Positions 7,067-15,666 of a stretch of 32,103 bases of DNA are shown here, piece after piece. The notes under the pieces are model-generated. The model was not told the origin of the DNA. It ran no database searches and saw only the letters and a list, made by a program, of their open reading frames with translations. The position numbers were made by a program, and so were the translations under genes. The stretch spans positions 1-32,103 of the forward strand of contig JADHXY010000008.1 in NCBI GenBank assembly GCA_016782755.1, given 5' to 3'. Position 1 is the first letter of the stretch; each line of letters starts with the position of its first letter. The DNA is from Phycisphaerae bacterium (GTDB lineage: Bacteria > Planctomycetota > Phycisphaerae > Sedimentisphaerales > Anaerobacaceae).

Positions 7067-8401
7067 ATGATCGGTTGTCATACAGGAAGATGTTTTCAGG
7101 TCACCGTTGCCGGCGGTTCTTACCAGGACGGTTTGTCCACAATAATACAAGGCAATCCGCCCGGAATGGAAATACTCGAACAGGAAATTTACGGCGACAT
7201 GCTCTTGAGAAAACCCGGTGCCGATGAGCTTTCCAGCCCGAGAAAAGAGCCGGACCTGCCAATAATTTATTCCGGAATAAACGCTGCTGATACCGTCGAA
7301 GGTGCCGGCAACAAAAACCATACAAACGGCACTCCGCTTACTATCCTGATCCCAAACCTTGACCGTCACTTCATACACATAAAACAGTATCAGGACACAA
7401 ACAGAACCCCTCGACCCGGACACGCCTCATACGCCTCATTCCTCAAATACGGCCCAAATGACGATGCTATCGGAGCCGGAATGTTCAGCGGAAGATATAC
7501 TTCCACAATAGTCGCAGCCGGCTACGTCGCAAAAAAGGTACTGCGAAAACTCGGAATAAATGTTTTCTCATACGTAAAAGAAGCTGCCGGCGTTAAATGC
7601 CCCCAAATGGACCCCTCAACAATCTTCGACTGCACACAACGCTATAAACAAATGCGATGCGATCATGACCCATTCTATCAGCAGATTTATGTCAGCGGAA
7701 GAATCAATCCCGAGATGAGGTTCTTAGAAAAGGCCAGAATCTTCGCCGAGATCGAAGGACAGATAGATGAAATACGCGACAAAGCTCCAAAAATGGATGA
7801 AAATCAAATCGCGGAAAAATACGGCGTGCATCACATCCTCTGCTGTCCCGACCTCCAGGCCGCAAAAGAAATGGTAAAGACCTGCAACGCAATCACAAAA
7901 ACCGGAGACTCATCAGGAGGTGTTGTCGAAATAATGGTAACTGGCACCCCCGTTGGACTCGGCGAGCCTGTATTCAGCAAACTCGATGCGGAACTTGGGA
8001 AAATGCTTGGAATCGGAGCCATAAAAGCAGTAGAAGTCGGAGCCGGTGTTGCCGTCAAAGACATGACCGGCCACCAATGCAATGACCAGATGAGAAGCCA
8101 GGACGGAAAAGTCATATTCGACTCCAACAATGCCGGCGGAATTACCGGCGGACTTTCTACCGGCCAGGATATAATTTGCAGGGTAACCGTAAAACCAACT
8201 CCTACAATAGACAAGGATCAGCACACGATAGACAAATACACGAAAGAAAACAAAGCCCTTTCAGCAATAACCAGGCGAGACCCTACAATCGTCGGACGCA
8301 TCTGGCCGGTCGCCGAAAACTACACAGCCATGGTTATCCTCGACAACCTCATGGGCCATTACGGCTACCAGACCATAAAAGATAAATACAACCAGAAGTA
8401 A
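7067..8401 (+). CDS. aroC: Chorismate synthase, divergent (GESHG motif replaced)
   Basis: Chorismate synthase converts EPSP to chorismate with reduced FMN. Order and length of conserved blocks fit: PPGMEILEQE near 31, PRKEPDLPIIYSG near 58, PRPGHASYASFLKYG at 115-129, DSSGGVVEIMVTG followed by LGEPVFSKLDAELGKM, the NNAGGITGGLSTGQDI block, KPTPTIDKDQHTID, and RRDPTIVGRIWPVAE. Yet the N-terminal signature GESHG reads GGSYQ (16-20), so the first invariant His is Tyr19. The RSSARE segment reads FSGRYT (140-145). The second catalytic His is kept as His119. At 444 residues it is longer than the usual 350-400. AGGAG precedes the ATG at a good distance, and aroA lies 24 bases upstream. This context argues for a real shikimate enzyme rather than a stray paralogue. 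A terminator follows. Confidence 0.88.
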   Translation: MIGCHTGRCFQVTVAGGSYQDGLSTIIQGNPPGMEILEQEIYGDMLLRKPGADELSSPRKEPDLPIIYSGINAADTVEGAGNKNHTNGTPLTILIPNLDRHFIHIKQYQDTNRTPRPGHASYASFLKYGPNDDAIGAGMFSGRYTSTIVAAGYVAKKVLRKLGINVFSYVKEAAGVKCPQMDPSTIFDCTQRYKQMRCDHDPFYQQIYVSGRINPEMRFLEKARIFAEIEGQIDEIRDKAPKMDENQIAEKYGVHHILCCPDLQAAKEMVKTCNAITKTGDSSGGVVEIMVTGTPVGLGEPVFSKLDAELGKMLGIGAIKAVEVGAGVAVKDMTGHQCNDQMRSQDGKVIFDSNNAGGITGGLSTGQDIICRVTVKPTPTIDKDQHTIDKYTKENKALSAITRRDPTIVGRIWPVAENYTAMVILDNLMGHYGYQTIKDKYNQK

Positions 8402-8444
8402 TAAACAAACGAACCAACAAGAACATAAGTTCTTACAAAAAAAC

Positions 8445-8487
8445 AGGATACAGCTTTTTGGCTTCAAACGGCTGTATCCTTTCTGTC
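8445..8487 (+). terminator. Probable terminator after aroC
   Basis: AGGATACAGC at 8445-8454 pairs perfectly with GCTGTATCCT at 8471-8480 across a 16-base loop and is followed by the T-rich TTCTGTCTT. The T-run is interrupted, so termination may be moderate. A smaller hairpin (AAGAAC, loop ATAA, GTTCTT, 8419-8434) lies just before it. Confidence 0.65.
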
Positions 8488-8507
8488 TTAAATAAACCCC
8501 TTAATGT

Positions 8508-8536
8508 TTGACTTTTAGTGCTTTCGAGCTTAGAAT
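8508..8536 (+). promoter_or_regulatory. Strong sigma70-type promoter of gpmI
   Basis: TTGACT at 8508-8513 and TAGAAT at 8531-8536 are separated by exactly 17 bases. It lies directly after the aroC terminator and gives a leader of about 80 bases before the gpmI ATG. Confidence 0.75.
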
Positions 8537-8623
8537 AATCAATCAATTTGTTTCAGTAAACATATTCGTGAATCTATAGAGGCTGAGCCTCTTTTGTTTT
8601 ATCTTGATTTTGAAAGGTTTCTT

Positions 8624-10195
8624 ATGTCAGCAGCAAAAGTGATGCTTCAAAGAAAACCATTTGCATTAATTATCCGTGACGGCTGGGGCTATAACCCAAA
8701 CCCGGCAGAAGACGATTATAACGCCGCCAAAAAGGCCTCCACTCCCGTTGATGATATGCTAATGAGCCAATACCCGAATTGCCTTATCAGCACATGCGGC
8801 CTTGACGTCGGCCTGCCCCCGGAAACAATGGGCAACAGTGAAGTTGGCCACCAGAACATCGGAGCCGGCAGAATCGTTCCACAGGAATCTGTCCGACTCA
8901 CAAACACCATCGAAGACGGCTCATTTTTCCAAAACCCGCAATTCCTCAAAATGATCGAATTCGTAAAGAAAAATAATGGCAAAATGCATATAATGGGACT
9001 TTGCAGCGACATCGGCGTCCACTCGCTCCTCAAGCATCTATACGGCCTGCTCGAACTTGGCAAAAGAAACGAACTCCAACAGGTTTATATACACGCTTTT
9101 ACAGATGGACGTGACTCACCCCCGAATAGCGGCGCAGGCTACATCGCCCAGATCGAAAAACAAGCCGAAAAAATAGGCATCGGAAAAATAGCATCAGTAA
9201 TGGGCCGCTTCTATGCAATGGACCGTGATTGCAGATGGGACAGGGTCAAATTAGCTTTTGATTGCATACGCTATGGCAAAGGCAAAAAAGCCCAGACCCC
9301 CGCACAAGCCATTGAGCAAAGCTATGAGGCAAACATCACAGACGAATTTATTGAACCAACAAATATAGTAAATGAAGAAGGTGTACCAATCGCAAAAATA
9401 GAAGACGGCGACGGTGTTATATTTTTCAACTTCCGTGGCGACCGGCCAAGAGAAATAACAAGGGCATTTGTCGATGAAGACTTCAAAGATTTTGAAAGAA
9501 TCAGCAAACCTGAGATTACTTTTGTTTGTATGACGCAATACGATGCTTCAATTGACACTCCTGTCGCTTTCACAAAACCTCCAAAAATGAAAAATATCCT
9601 CGCCGCATACCTTAGCGAACTCGGACTAAAACAATTCAGATGCGCTGAAACCGAAAAATATGCACATGTAACATTCTTCTTCAACGATTACACCGAAAAA
9701 CCTTTCCCCGGAGAAGACAGGCAGATAGCCCCGTCACCTAAAGTAAGAACTTACGACCTGAAACCGGAAATGAGCGCTTATGAAGTATGCGATATCGTAC
9801 TCGAAAAAATCGACTCCGACGTTTACGATGTAATAATCATGAACTTTGCAAACCCGGACATGGTCGGCCACACCGGAGACCTCCAGGCCGCCGTCAAAGC
9901 CGCGGAAGTAGTAGATGAATGCGTTGGTAAAATCCTCGAAAAAATCAAAAACAAAAACGGCGCCGCAATAGTAACTGCTGACCACGGTAATTTCGAAAAA
10001 ATGATCGATGGCGACCCCAACAGTCCCCATACCGCTCATACTATAGGTTCTGTGCCTCTTATAATTTTCGATGAAGAGCTAAAAAACAAAAAACTCCGTG
10101 ACGGCGGCAAACTTGCCGATGTAGCTCCGACCTTGCTTGACATAATGAGTTTGGATAAACCCGAAGAAATGACCGGCGAGAGTCTGGTTTTATAA
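8624..10195 (+). CDS. gpmI: 2,3-bisphosphoglycerate-independent phosphoglycerate mutase
   Basis: This enzyme interconverts 3- and 2-phosphoglycerate in glycolysis and gluconeogenesis using two manganese ions and a phosphoserine intermediate. The ATG at 8624 is chosen because AAGG lies about six bases before it; an in-frame TTG at 8594 lacks such a site. The 523-residue product is of normal size. Visible residues include metal ligand Asp19 in IRDGWGYN, nucleophile Ser72 in MGNSEVGHQNIGAGR, the HAFTDGRDSPP segment, MDRDCRWDR, FFNFRGDR, NFANPDMVGHTGD, and TADHGNFEKM with the nearby HTAHT. It belongs to the alkaline phosphatase superfamily and is unrelated to the cofactor-dependent GpmA. It has its own promoter and ends 32 bases before mutL, with which it may be cotranscribed. 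Confidence 0.96.
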   Translation: MSAAKVMLQRKPFALIIRDGWGYNPNPAEDDYNAAKKASTPVDDMLMSQYPNCLISTCGLDVGLPPETMGNSEVGHQNIGAGRIVPQESVRLTNTIEDGSFFQNPQFLKMIEFVKKNNGKMHIMGLCSDIGVHSLLKHLYGLLELGKRNELQQVYIHAFTDGRDSPPNSGAGYIAQIEKQAEKIGIGKIASVMGRFYAMDRDCRWDRVKLAFDCIRYGKGKKAQTPAQAIEQSYEANITDEFIEPTNIVNEEGVPIAKIEDGDGVIFFNFRGDRPREITRAFVDEDFKDFERISKPEITFVCMTQYDASIDTPVAFTKPPKMKNILAAYLSELGLKQFRCAETEKYAHVTFFFNDYTEKPFPGEDRQIAPSPKVRTYDLKPEMSAYEVCDIVLEKIDSDVYDVIIMNFANPDMVGHTGDLQAAVKAAEVVDECVGKILEKIKNKNGAAIVTADHGNFEKMIDGDPNSPHTAHTIGSVPLIIFDEELKNKKLRDGGKLADVAPTLLDIMSLDKPEEMTGESLVL

Positions 10196-10227
10196 ACTTG
10201 CAAAATTAGTATCGATTGGCAAAGAAA

Positions 10228-12000
10228 ATGGCTTGTATTAAGGTCCTCGATCAGAATATGATTAACATGATCGCTGCAGGTGAGGTGATCGAACGGCCTG
10301 CAAGTGTAGTTAAGGAGCTAATCGAAAACAGCATCGACTCGGGTGCAGACAAAATAGTCGTCAACATCGAAGAGGGAGGACGAAAACTCATTTCCGTTAC
10401 CGATAACGGCTGCGGCATGGATACCGAAGACCTGCGATTAGCCTTCGAGCCTCATGCAACAAGCAAAATAAATAGCTCTGCCGACCTCAGCACCATTTCA
10501 ACATTAGGCTTCAGAGGCGAAGCCCTTGCCAGCATCAGTTCCATCGCTCAGCTAACAGCAACCAGCAGAACAAAAAACTCCCTCCAGGCAAATTCCGTTT
10601 CGATCGATTGCGGACAAAACAAAAACCTCTGCCCAGCTAGTGCAGATTACGGCACAAAAATACAGGTAAGAGATATTTTCTATAAGCTGCCGGCAAGGCA
10701 AAAATTCCTCAAATCCGCAAATACCGAAATGAACCACATCACAGAATGTTTTAAGAGAATTGCCCTGGCAAACCCAAATATAAACTTGACACTTATCCAT
10801 AACAAAAAAGAAATCTATAACCTCCACTCCGGCGATGGCTTAAAAAACAGGATACGCTCGCTTTTCGGCAATTCAGTCGCCGAAGGCCTCATCGAAACTT
10901 CCAGCCACGAAAAAAACGTTAACATAAAAGCTTTCCTCGGAAGACCGGAAATATCTAAAACAAATAAAAACACACAGTACTTCTTCCTCAACGGCAGGTT
11001 CATCAAAGACAAATTCATCTCCCACGCACTCAATGAAGCATACAGAAGCCAGCTTGAACCCAACAGGCACCCTGCAGCATTCGTTTTCATCGAACTACCG
11101 CCAGATGATTTCGATGTAAACGTCCACCCCACAAAAATCGAAGTTCGTTTTTACAATTCAAATCTCATTCACTCGCTTCTGCTCAGCACAATAAGACAAA
11201 AACTGCTCTCGACAAATATGGACGTATCTTTCAAAACCTCACCAGAAAACTTCGAAAGAAAACAGCATATAAAAGATGCGATGGAAGACTTCTTCAAAAA
11301 AAACCGCCCCGCTGCCCATCAACAGAACATGCCTTTCAGCTCGTACACAAAAAACTCTGCCAATAAACCGCAATTTGACAGCCGCAATTTCACCGCACCC
11401 TCGATGCCTGAATCCAGTCAATCCGTTGCCCCGAAAAATTTCATCCAGATACACAACAGCTACATCGTCTCACAAAATGACAACGGCTTTGTCATCATAG
11501 ATCAGCACGCACTGCATGAAAGAATAATCTATGAAAAGCTAAAAAAACGAGTTAGCAAAAACTCCCTCGAATCACAAAAACAACTCGTTCCCGAAACAGT
11601 TGAACTCACGCAACCACAAGCTGAAAATCTAAATAAGAACCTTGATATCTTCGAAAAACTCGGAATCCAGATCGAACCCTTCGGACCAAACACATACGCA
11701 ATACACTCTTTCCCTCTATTACTCACCAAAGCAGACCCCGCCGATTTCGTAATAGACCTCATAGACATCCTCGACTCGAAACTCTCAGGCACAAACTCTG
11801 ACCAGTTGCTTGACGAAATCTTAAACATGGCAGCATGCAAAGCCGCCATAAAAGCAGGCCAGAAATTAACTGATGATGAAATTCAACATCTGCTCGACCA
11901 GAAAGAAAAGACCGATTACTCAAGCAGATGCCCGCACGGAAGACCAACCACAATAACTTTTTCTATTCCCGAACTTGAAAAGCAATTCAAAAGAACCTGA
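10228..12000 (+). CDS. mutL: DNA mismatch repair protein MutL (endonuclease type)
   Basis: MutL couples MutS mismatch recognition to strand incision. The ATG at 10228 matches the usual family start (short leader, then IKVLD); a TTG at 10216 is also in frame, and neither has a strong ribosome site. The GHKL ATPase domain shows Glu30 and Asn34 in VVKELIENSIDSGA, DNGCGM at 59-64, TSKI near 78 and GFRGEALASISS from 94. The transducer domain carries VNVHPTKIEVRF. The C-terminal domain has the metal-binding endonuclease motif DQHA-x2-E-x4-E at 425-436 and CPHGRPT near the end, so this MutL is expected to nick DNA itself, as in organisms without MutH. About 80 residues in the middle are a polar linker. 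Its TGA overlaps the next ATG by one base, coupling it to the importer genes. Confidence 0.95.
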   Translation: MACIKVLDQNMINMIAAGEVIERPASVVKELIENSIDSGADKIVVNIEEGGRKLISVTDNGCGMDTEDLRLAFEPHATSKINSSADLSTISTLGFRGEALASISSIAQLTATSRTKNSLQANSVSIDCGQNKNLCPASADYGTKIQVRDIFYKLPARQKFLKSANTEMNHITECFKRIALANPNINLTLIHNKKEIYNLHSGDGLKNRIRSLFGNSVAEGLIETSSHEKNVNIKAFLGRPEISKTNKNTQYFFLNGRFIKDKFISHALNEAYRSQLEPNRHPAAFVFIELPPDDFDVNVHPTKIEVRFYNSNLIHSLLLSTIRQKLLSTNMDVSFKTSPENFERKQHIKDAMEDFFKKNRPAAHQQNMPFSSYTKNSANKPQFDSRNFTAPSMPESSQSVAPKNFIQIHNSYIVSQNDNGFVIIDQHALHERIIYEKLKKRVSKNSLESQKQLVPETVELTQPQAENLNKNLDIFEKLGIQIEPFGPNTYAIHSFPLLLTKADPADFVIDLIDILDSKLSGTNSDQLLDEILNMAACKAAIKAGQKLTDDEIQHLLDQKEKTDYSSRCPHGRPTTITFSIPELEKQFKRT

Positions 12001-12893
12001 TGAAAAAATGGCTGATACTATTTGCTTTATTACTCTGCTGGATAATTACTGCCTTTGTAATTTATAACAACCAGCAAACAAACATAACACAATCCCAAAC
12101 AAAACAATTCAGCCCACAGAGAATCGTTTCCCTTGCACCGAATCTGACCGACATCCTCTTTGAACTCGGAATCGGCGAAAAAATCGTTGCCGTCCCGACT
12201 TCAGCAAAAAACCTACACAAATATTCAGACAAAAATCAAATAGGCAATTTCTGGCAGCCGGACATAGAAGCAATTATCGCAAGCAAACCCGACCTCGTCA
12301 TAACCCTCAGTTTCTCCCAACAGCAGCTCATAGCCGACCGCCTCAAAAAGATCGGCTGCAACTGTCTGACTGTTAAAATACAATCAATCGATCAACTTTT
12401 CGATGCGATAAATCTAATCGGCAAAACCATAAACAAACAAAACGAGTCCACCGAGCTAATAAAAAAAATAAAACTCAGCCTATCCCGGATTTCCGATAAA
12501 ATCAAAAACAAAACAAAACCAAAAACCCTTTACGTCGTCCAGCAGCAGCCACTCCGCATAGCCGGAACCGACACATTCATAAACGATATGATCGAAAAAG
12601 CCGGCGGAACCAATGCTATCGGCACCACAATTTACAAATACCCCCCTATCGCAACAGAACAATTGATTGCAAGCCAGCCGGAGGTTATAATCATCCCCGC
12701 AATGGGCAACGAAAATTTAGCGGCTGTAAAAAAACAAGCTCTCCAATTTTGGAGCCGTTACGAAACATTGCCAGCCGTCAAAAACAAAAGGATTTACGTA
12801 ATAAACGACAATACCGTCTCCCAGCTTGGCCCGTCGATCCACAAGGGAGTCGAATTGATATACCAATGCTTATGGGAAGAAAGCTACCAATAA
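12000..12893 (+). CDS. btuF: ABC transporter substrate-binding protein, BtuF/FecB-like
   Basis: This 297-residue protein has an N-terminal hydrophobic segment (MKKWLILFALLLCWIITAFV), either an uncleaved anchor or a signal peptide. Cys13 follows Leu-Leu-Leu, which is a poor lipobox. The rest is a two-lobed TroA-like binding domain: RIVSLAPNLTDILFELGIG at the front is the hallmark of BtuF/FhuD/FecB proteins, then NFWQPDIEAIIASKPDLVI and a helical backbone linker near the middle. The family delivers cobalamin, haem or iron-siderophore complexes to a FecCD-type permease. The next two genes encode such a permease and an ATPase, so a complete importer is present. The substrate cannot be read from sequence; the symbol denotes the family only. 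No cobalamin riboswitch is possible upstream, because the start overlaps the mutL stop. Confidence 0.82.
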   Translation: MKKWLILFALLLCWIITAFVIYNNQQTNITQSQTKQFSPQRIVSLAPNLTDILFELGIGEKIVAVPTSAKNLHKYSDKNQIGNFWQPDIEAIIASKPDLVITLSFSQQQLIADRLKKIGCNCLTVKIQSIDQLFDAINLIGKTINKQNESTELIKKIKLSLSRISDKIKNKTKPKTLYVVQQQPLRIAGTDTFINDMIEKAGGTNAIGTTIYKYPPIATEQLIASQPEVIIIPAMGNENLAAVKKQALQFWSRYETLPAVKNKRIYVINDNTVSQLGPSIHKGVELIYQCLWEESYQ

Positions 12894-12894
12894 C

Positions 12895-13932
12895 ATGAAC
12901 CCGGAAATACTAACAGCAAAAAAACTCCTCACAAGGATCATCATCGCCTTGATAATACTCGCCCTCGTCATGCTAACATGCTCAATGATCGGCAGCCAGA
13001 AATTATCTCCTTCTCAGCTGTTAAAAAAATCCGACAATCCCCAATTCACAAACCCTGACCGGCAGATATTTTTCAACATCAGAATACCAAGAATCATACT
13101 CGCAGCCGTCGTCGGAGCCGCCCTCGCTTGTGCAGGAGTCGTTTTTCAGGCACTGCTAAGAAACCCCCTCGCCGACCCTTACATCCTCGGTATTTCCAGC
13201 GGTGCCGGACTCGGTGTCACAATAGCCGTCCTAAGCGGTATAAATTACACCTTCATGACAATGCCCGCAATATCCCTATTCGCATTCATCGGAGCCATCG
13301 CAACTGTCTGGCTCGTATGGTTTATCGCCGGATTTACCGGAAGAAGGCAAGTCACAGCCATGCTGCTCGCCGGCGTTGTAGTAAACGCTTTCTTTTCTGC
13401 CATGATCATGTTCCTCTCCTCAATCGCAAAAAGTCAGCAGCTACAATCTACTATCTTCTGGCTGATGGGCAATATACAAGAACAAAGCTTCGTTGCCCTC
13501 TGGATCATCGCCGGCATCGTATTATTCGGAATTTGCGGACTGTTCCTCATTGCACCCCAGCTCAACATCCTCAGTTTTTCCAACCGCGACGCCCAGACCA
13601 TCGGCATAAACACCACAAAAATCCAGCTAATCGCCTTCGCCATCGCTTCGCTAATCACCGCCATAGCCGTCAGCATAAGCGGCCTCATCGGCTTCGTAGG
13701 CCTTATCATCCCCCACGCCGTCAGACTAACCTTCGGCCCCGACCACCGCCAGCTAATTCCATTAAGCGCAATAATCTCTGCCGCCTTTTTAGTCATCGCA
13801 GACACCTTTGCAAGAACAATAATCGCCCCCGCCCAGCTCCCCGTCGGAATAGTAACTGCCGTAATCGGAGGCCCTTTCTTTTTAATACTCCTCGTAAAAT
13901 ACGCCAGAAAAATAGGGTGGTACAGCAAATGA
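12895..13932 (+). CDS. btuC: FecCD/BtuC-family ABC transporter permease
   Basis: This 345-residue integral membrane protein belongs to the type II importers for metal chelates. It is hydrophobic throughout, with about nine or ten membrane helices. Family segments include the RIPRIILAAVVGAALACAGV stretch (about residues 62-81), FQALLRNPLADPYILGISSGAGLG, ATVWLVWF, the coupling-helix region IGINTTKIQL, and ISGLIGFVGLIIPHAVRL followed by GPDHRQLIPLSAI, then a typical C-terminus with PVGIVTAVIGGPFFLILL. It starts one base after the btuF stop and overlaps the ATPase gene by four bases (ATGA), a tightly coupled arrangement. It should form a homodimer with two ATPase subunits. Cobalamin, haem or ferric siderophore are all possible substrates. 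Confidence 0.9.
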   Translation: MNPEILTAKKLLTRIIIALIILALVMLTCSMIGSQKLSPSQLLKKSDNPQFTNPDRQIFFNIRIPRIILAAVVGAALACAGVVFQALLRNPLADPYILGISSGAGLGVTIAVLSGINYTFMTMPAISLFAFIGAIATVWLVWFIAGFTGRRQVTAMLLAGVVVNAFFSAMIMFLSSIAKSQQLQSTIFWLMGNIQEQSFVALWIIAGIVLFGICGLFLIAPQLNILSFSNRDAQTIGINTTKIQLIAFAIASLITAIAVSISGLIGFVGLIIPHAVRLTFGPDHRQLIPLSAIISAAFLVIADTFARTIIAPAQLPVGIVTAVIGGPFFLILLVKYARKIGWYSK

Positions 13933-14723
13933 GCATAATAAAAGTACAAAACCTCAACTTCAAGTACGCAAAATCGTCTATCATCGAAAATATGGATTTC
14001 CAGATAGAGCAGGGATCGTTCACCTCTATTGCTGGCCCCAACGGCGTCGGAAAAAGCACATTGCTAAAACTTTTAAGCGGCTTGATAAAACCCGGCTCTG
14101 GCAAAATCTTCATCGATTCGAAACCCATACAAAGCTACTCCGCAAAAAAACTTGCCAACAAAATCGCCGTCGTCCACCAGGATTTCGTACCCGCCTTCGG
14201 TTTCACCGTCTTTCAAACAGTTATGATGTCAAGAACCCGCTTTTTCAACACATCCGGCTTCGAAAACCAAAACGACATAAACGCCGTCAATACCGCCTTA
14301 GAAAAAACCGATACCATCGATCTCGCCTCCAGACCAATACCAAATTTAAGCGGCGGAGAAAGACAAAGAGTCTTCATCGCACGAGCACTCGCTCAGGATT
14401 CTGATATACTCCTGCTCGACGAACCCACAAGCTTCCTGGATTTCAAGCATCAGGTACAAATATACGACCTGTTAAAATCCATCCAGATCGAGCAGAAAAA
14501 AACCATAATTGCCATTACACACGACCTGAATCTCGCCGCTCAATATTGCGACGAATCAATACTAATGAAAAACAGCACCTCATTTTTCAAAGGCAAAACA
14601 AACCAAATATTCACAAGTGAAAAAATCGAGCAAACTTTCGAAACTAAAGGATTTCACTTCCAGATCGGAAATGAAAGCTTCTTCATGCCACTCGGAAAAT
14701 TTGCCAAAGACAGCCCAAATTAA
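13929..14723 (+). CDS. btuD: ABC transporter ATP-binding protein, BtuD/FecE-like
   Basis: The ATG at 13929 overlaps the permease stop in an ATGA, and this start gives a 264-residue ATPase of the usual size. Walker A is GPNGVGKST at 36-44, the Q-loop is VVHQDF near 81-86, the ABC signature is LSGGERQRV at 140-148, Walker B is ILLLDEP with catalytic Glu165, the D-loop is FLD, and the switch His198 lies in AITHDLN. All parts of a working ATPase are present. It should power the importer formed with the two preceding genes. The reading frame is also open upstream through the permease gene, but that part is Arg/His/Pro-rich nonsense and is not included. No clear terminator follows. Confidence 0.92.
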   Translation: MSIIKVQNLNFKYAKSSIIENMDFQIEQGSFTSIAGPNGVGKSTLLKLLSGLIKPGSGKIFIDSKPIQSYSAKKLANKIAVVHQDFVPAFGFTVFQTVMMSRTRFFNTSGFENQNDINAVNTALEKTDTIDLASRPIPNLSGGERQRVFIARALAQDSDILLLDEPTSFLDFKHQVQIYDLLKSIQIEQKKTIIAITHDLNLAAQYCDESILMKNSTSFFKGKTNQIFTSEKIEQTFETKGFHFQIGNESFFMPLGKFAKDSPN

Positions 14724-14811
14724 CCCGCTGCAAAAAAAACCATAATATCTTTTCAAACAACCACTTACAGCTGTCCCAGCAAATAAACTTGCAAAATCAA
14801 CCCTTTTTCAT

Positions 14812-14817
14812 TAAACT
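14812..14817 (+). promoter_or_regulatory. Possible -10 box for the DksA-like gene
   Basis: TAAACT at 14812-14817 lies 17 bases after TTGCAA at 14789-14794. Both are imperfect matches to the sigma70 consensus, and the leader to the gene start would be about 95 bases. The 195-base gap between the ATPase gene and the DksA-like gene holds nothing else I can support. Confidence 0.3.
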
Positions 14818-14918
14818 ACAGTTTTAGGCTATGTATAAAAAACCAATTGCAAGTCAGAACGTATAAACAGTGATTGATTTGTGGTTACGAAGTTTTTTCA
14901 GAAAGGCAGATAACTAAA

Positions 14919-15362
14919 GTGGTTCAAAAAAAGACTGATAGCAAAAAGACGGCTTCTAAAACAAGCAAAAAAAAATTGAGTGCAAAAGATAGGCTTGAGT
15001 ATTTTTATCAGTTGCTTCTAACCAAGCGTCGGGAAATATTAGGAAGCGTCAGCGAAATTCAAGGTGAAGCCTTTAAAAAATCAAGGCTCGACGCATCGGG
15101 AGACCTTTCCTCTATGCCGATTCACATGGCCGATATGGGAAGTGACACTTATCAACAGGAATTGGCTGTGGGACTGCTTGACGGCGAGAGAAAAATCTTA
15201 AGGCAAATTGACGAAGCTATCAGCAGAATTGCAGATGGCTCTTATGGTATTTGCCTCGGCACAGACAAACCAATACCAAAAGCAAGATTAGAAGCCAAAC
15301 CATGGGCTAAATACAGTGTCGAATATGCCCGTAAAATTGAACTCGGGCAGATTAAAGAATAA
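14919..15362 (+). CDS. DksA/TraR-family protein with a degenerate zinc-finger
   Basis: I place the start at GTG 14919, with AAGG about twelve bases before it; an in-frame TTG at 14874 is possible but has no ribosome site. The 147-residue product has a Lys-rich N-terminus (KKTDSKKTASKTSKKK), a helical hairpin region from about 22 to 105, and a C-terminal segment DGSYGICLGTDKPIPKARLE that matches the DksA/TraR zinc-finger fold. Only the first of four zinc cysteines remains (Cys112). The others are Thr115, Ser133 and Tyr136 by alignment. DksA binds RNA polymerase through its secondary channel; proteins lacking the cysteines can keep the fold. The MADMGSDTYQQE segment at 70-81 resembles the acidic region of many TraR-type relatives. 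The yacG gene follows after 13 bases. Confidence 0.75.
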   Translation: MVQKKTDSKKTASKTSKKKLSAKDRLEYFYQLLLTKRREILGSVSEIQGEAFKKSRLDASGDLSSMPIHMADMGSDTYQQELAVGLLDGERKILRQIDEAISRIADGSYGICLGTDKPIPKARLEAKPWAKYSVEYARKIELGQIKE

Positions 15363-15375
15363 AGATTGGTATTTT

Positions 15376-15561
15376 ATGAAATGCCTGTGCCCAACGTGCA
15401 AAAAGGCCTTGTGCTATCATCCAGAAAAAAAGGGGGAATTACCGCAGTTTTTCCCTTTCTGTTCCGAAAGATGCAGACTCATAGACCTCGGTGCATGGCT
15501 TGAGGCAGATTACAAAATCACGTCAAAAGAAGCAAAAAACGGTAACCAGCAGGAAGAATAA
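15376..15561 (+). CDS. yacG: DNA gyrase inhibitor YacG family zinc protein
   Basis: This 61-residue protein starts MKCLCPTCKK. It carries the four zinc cysteines of the family: Cys5 and Cys8 in CPTC, then Cys29 and Cys33 in PFCSERCRLIDLGAWL. In Escherichia coli YacG binds GyrB and inhibits gyrase; here the role is inferred from the family. The ATG at 15376 is preferred to in-frame upstream codons because those would overlap the DksA-like gene and add residues outside the family pattern. No strong Shine-Dalgarno site is seen, so translation may be coupled to the upstream gene 13 bases away. The acidic, Gln-rich tail (NGNQQEE) is common in small proteins of this type. Confidence 0.88.
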   Translation: MKCLCPTCKKALCYHPEKKGELPQFFPFCSERCRLIDLGAWLEADYKITSKEAKNGNQQEE

Positions 15562-15666
15562 GAAAATCTAATAAAAAAGTTGCTTCCTGCCGATAATGTT
15601 ACTAAATTCTAATACACAAAATACAAATACCGTTATATAAAATAACTATTCAGGAAGGACTTTAAC

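Noticed and set aside
13128-13928. A long open frame in a second frame through the permease gene, continuous with the ATPase
   Set aside because: It is Arg/His/Pro-rich with no domain, and the permease frame is clearly real. The ATPase start at the ATGA overlap explains the downstream part.
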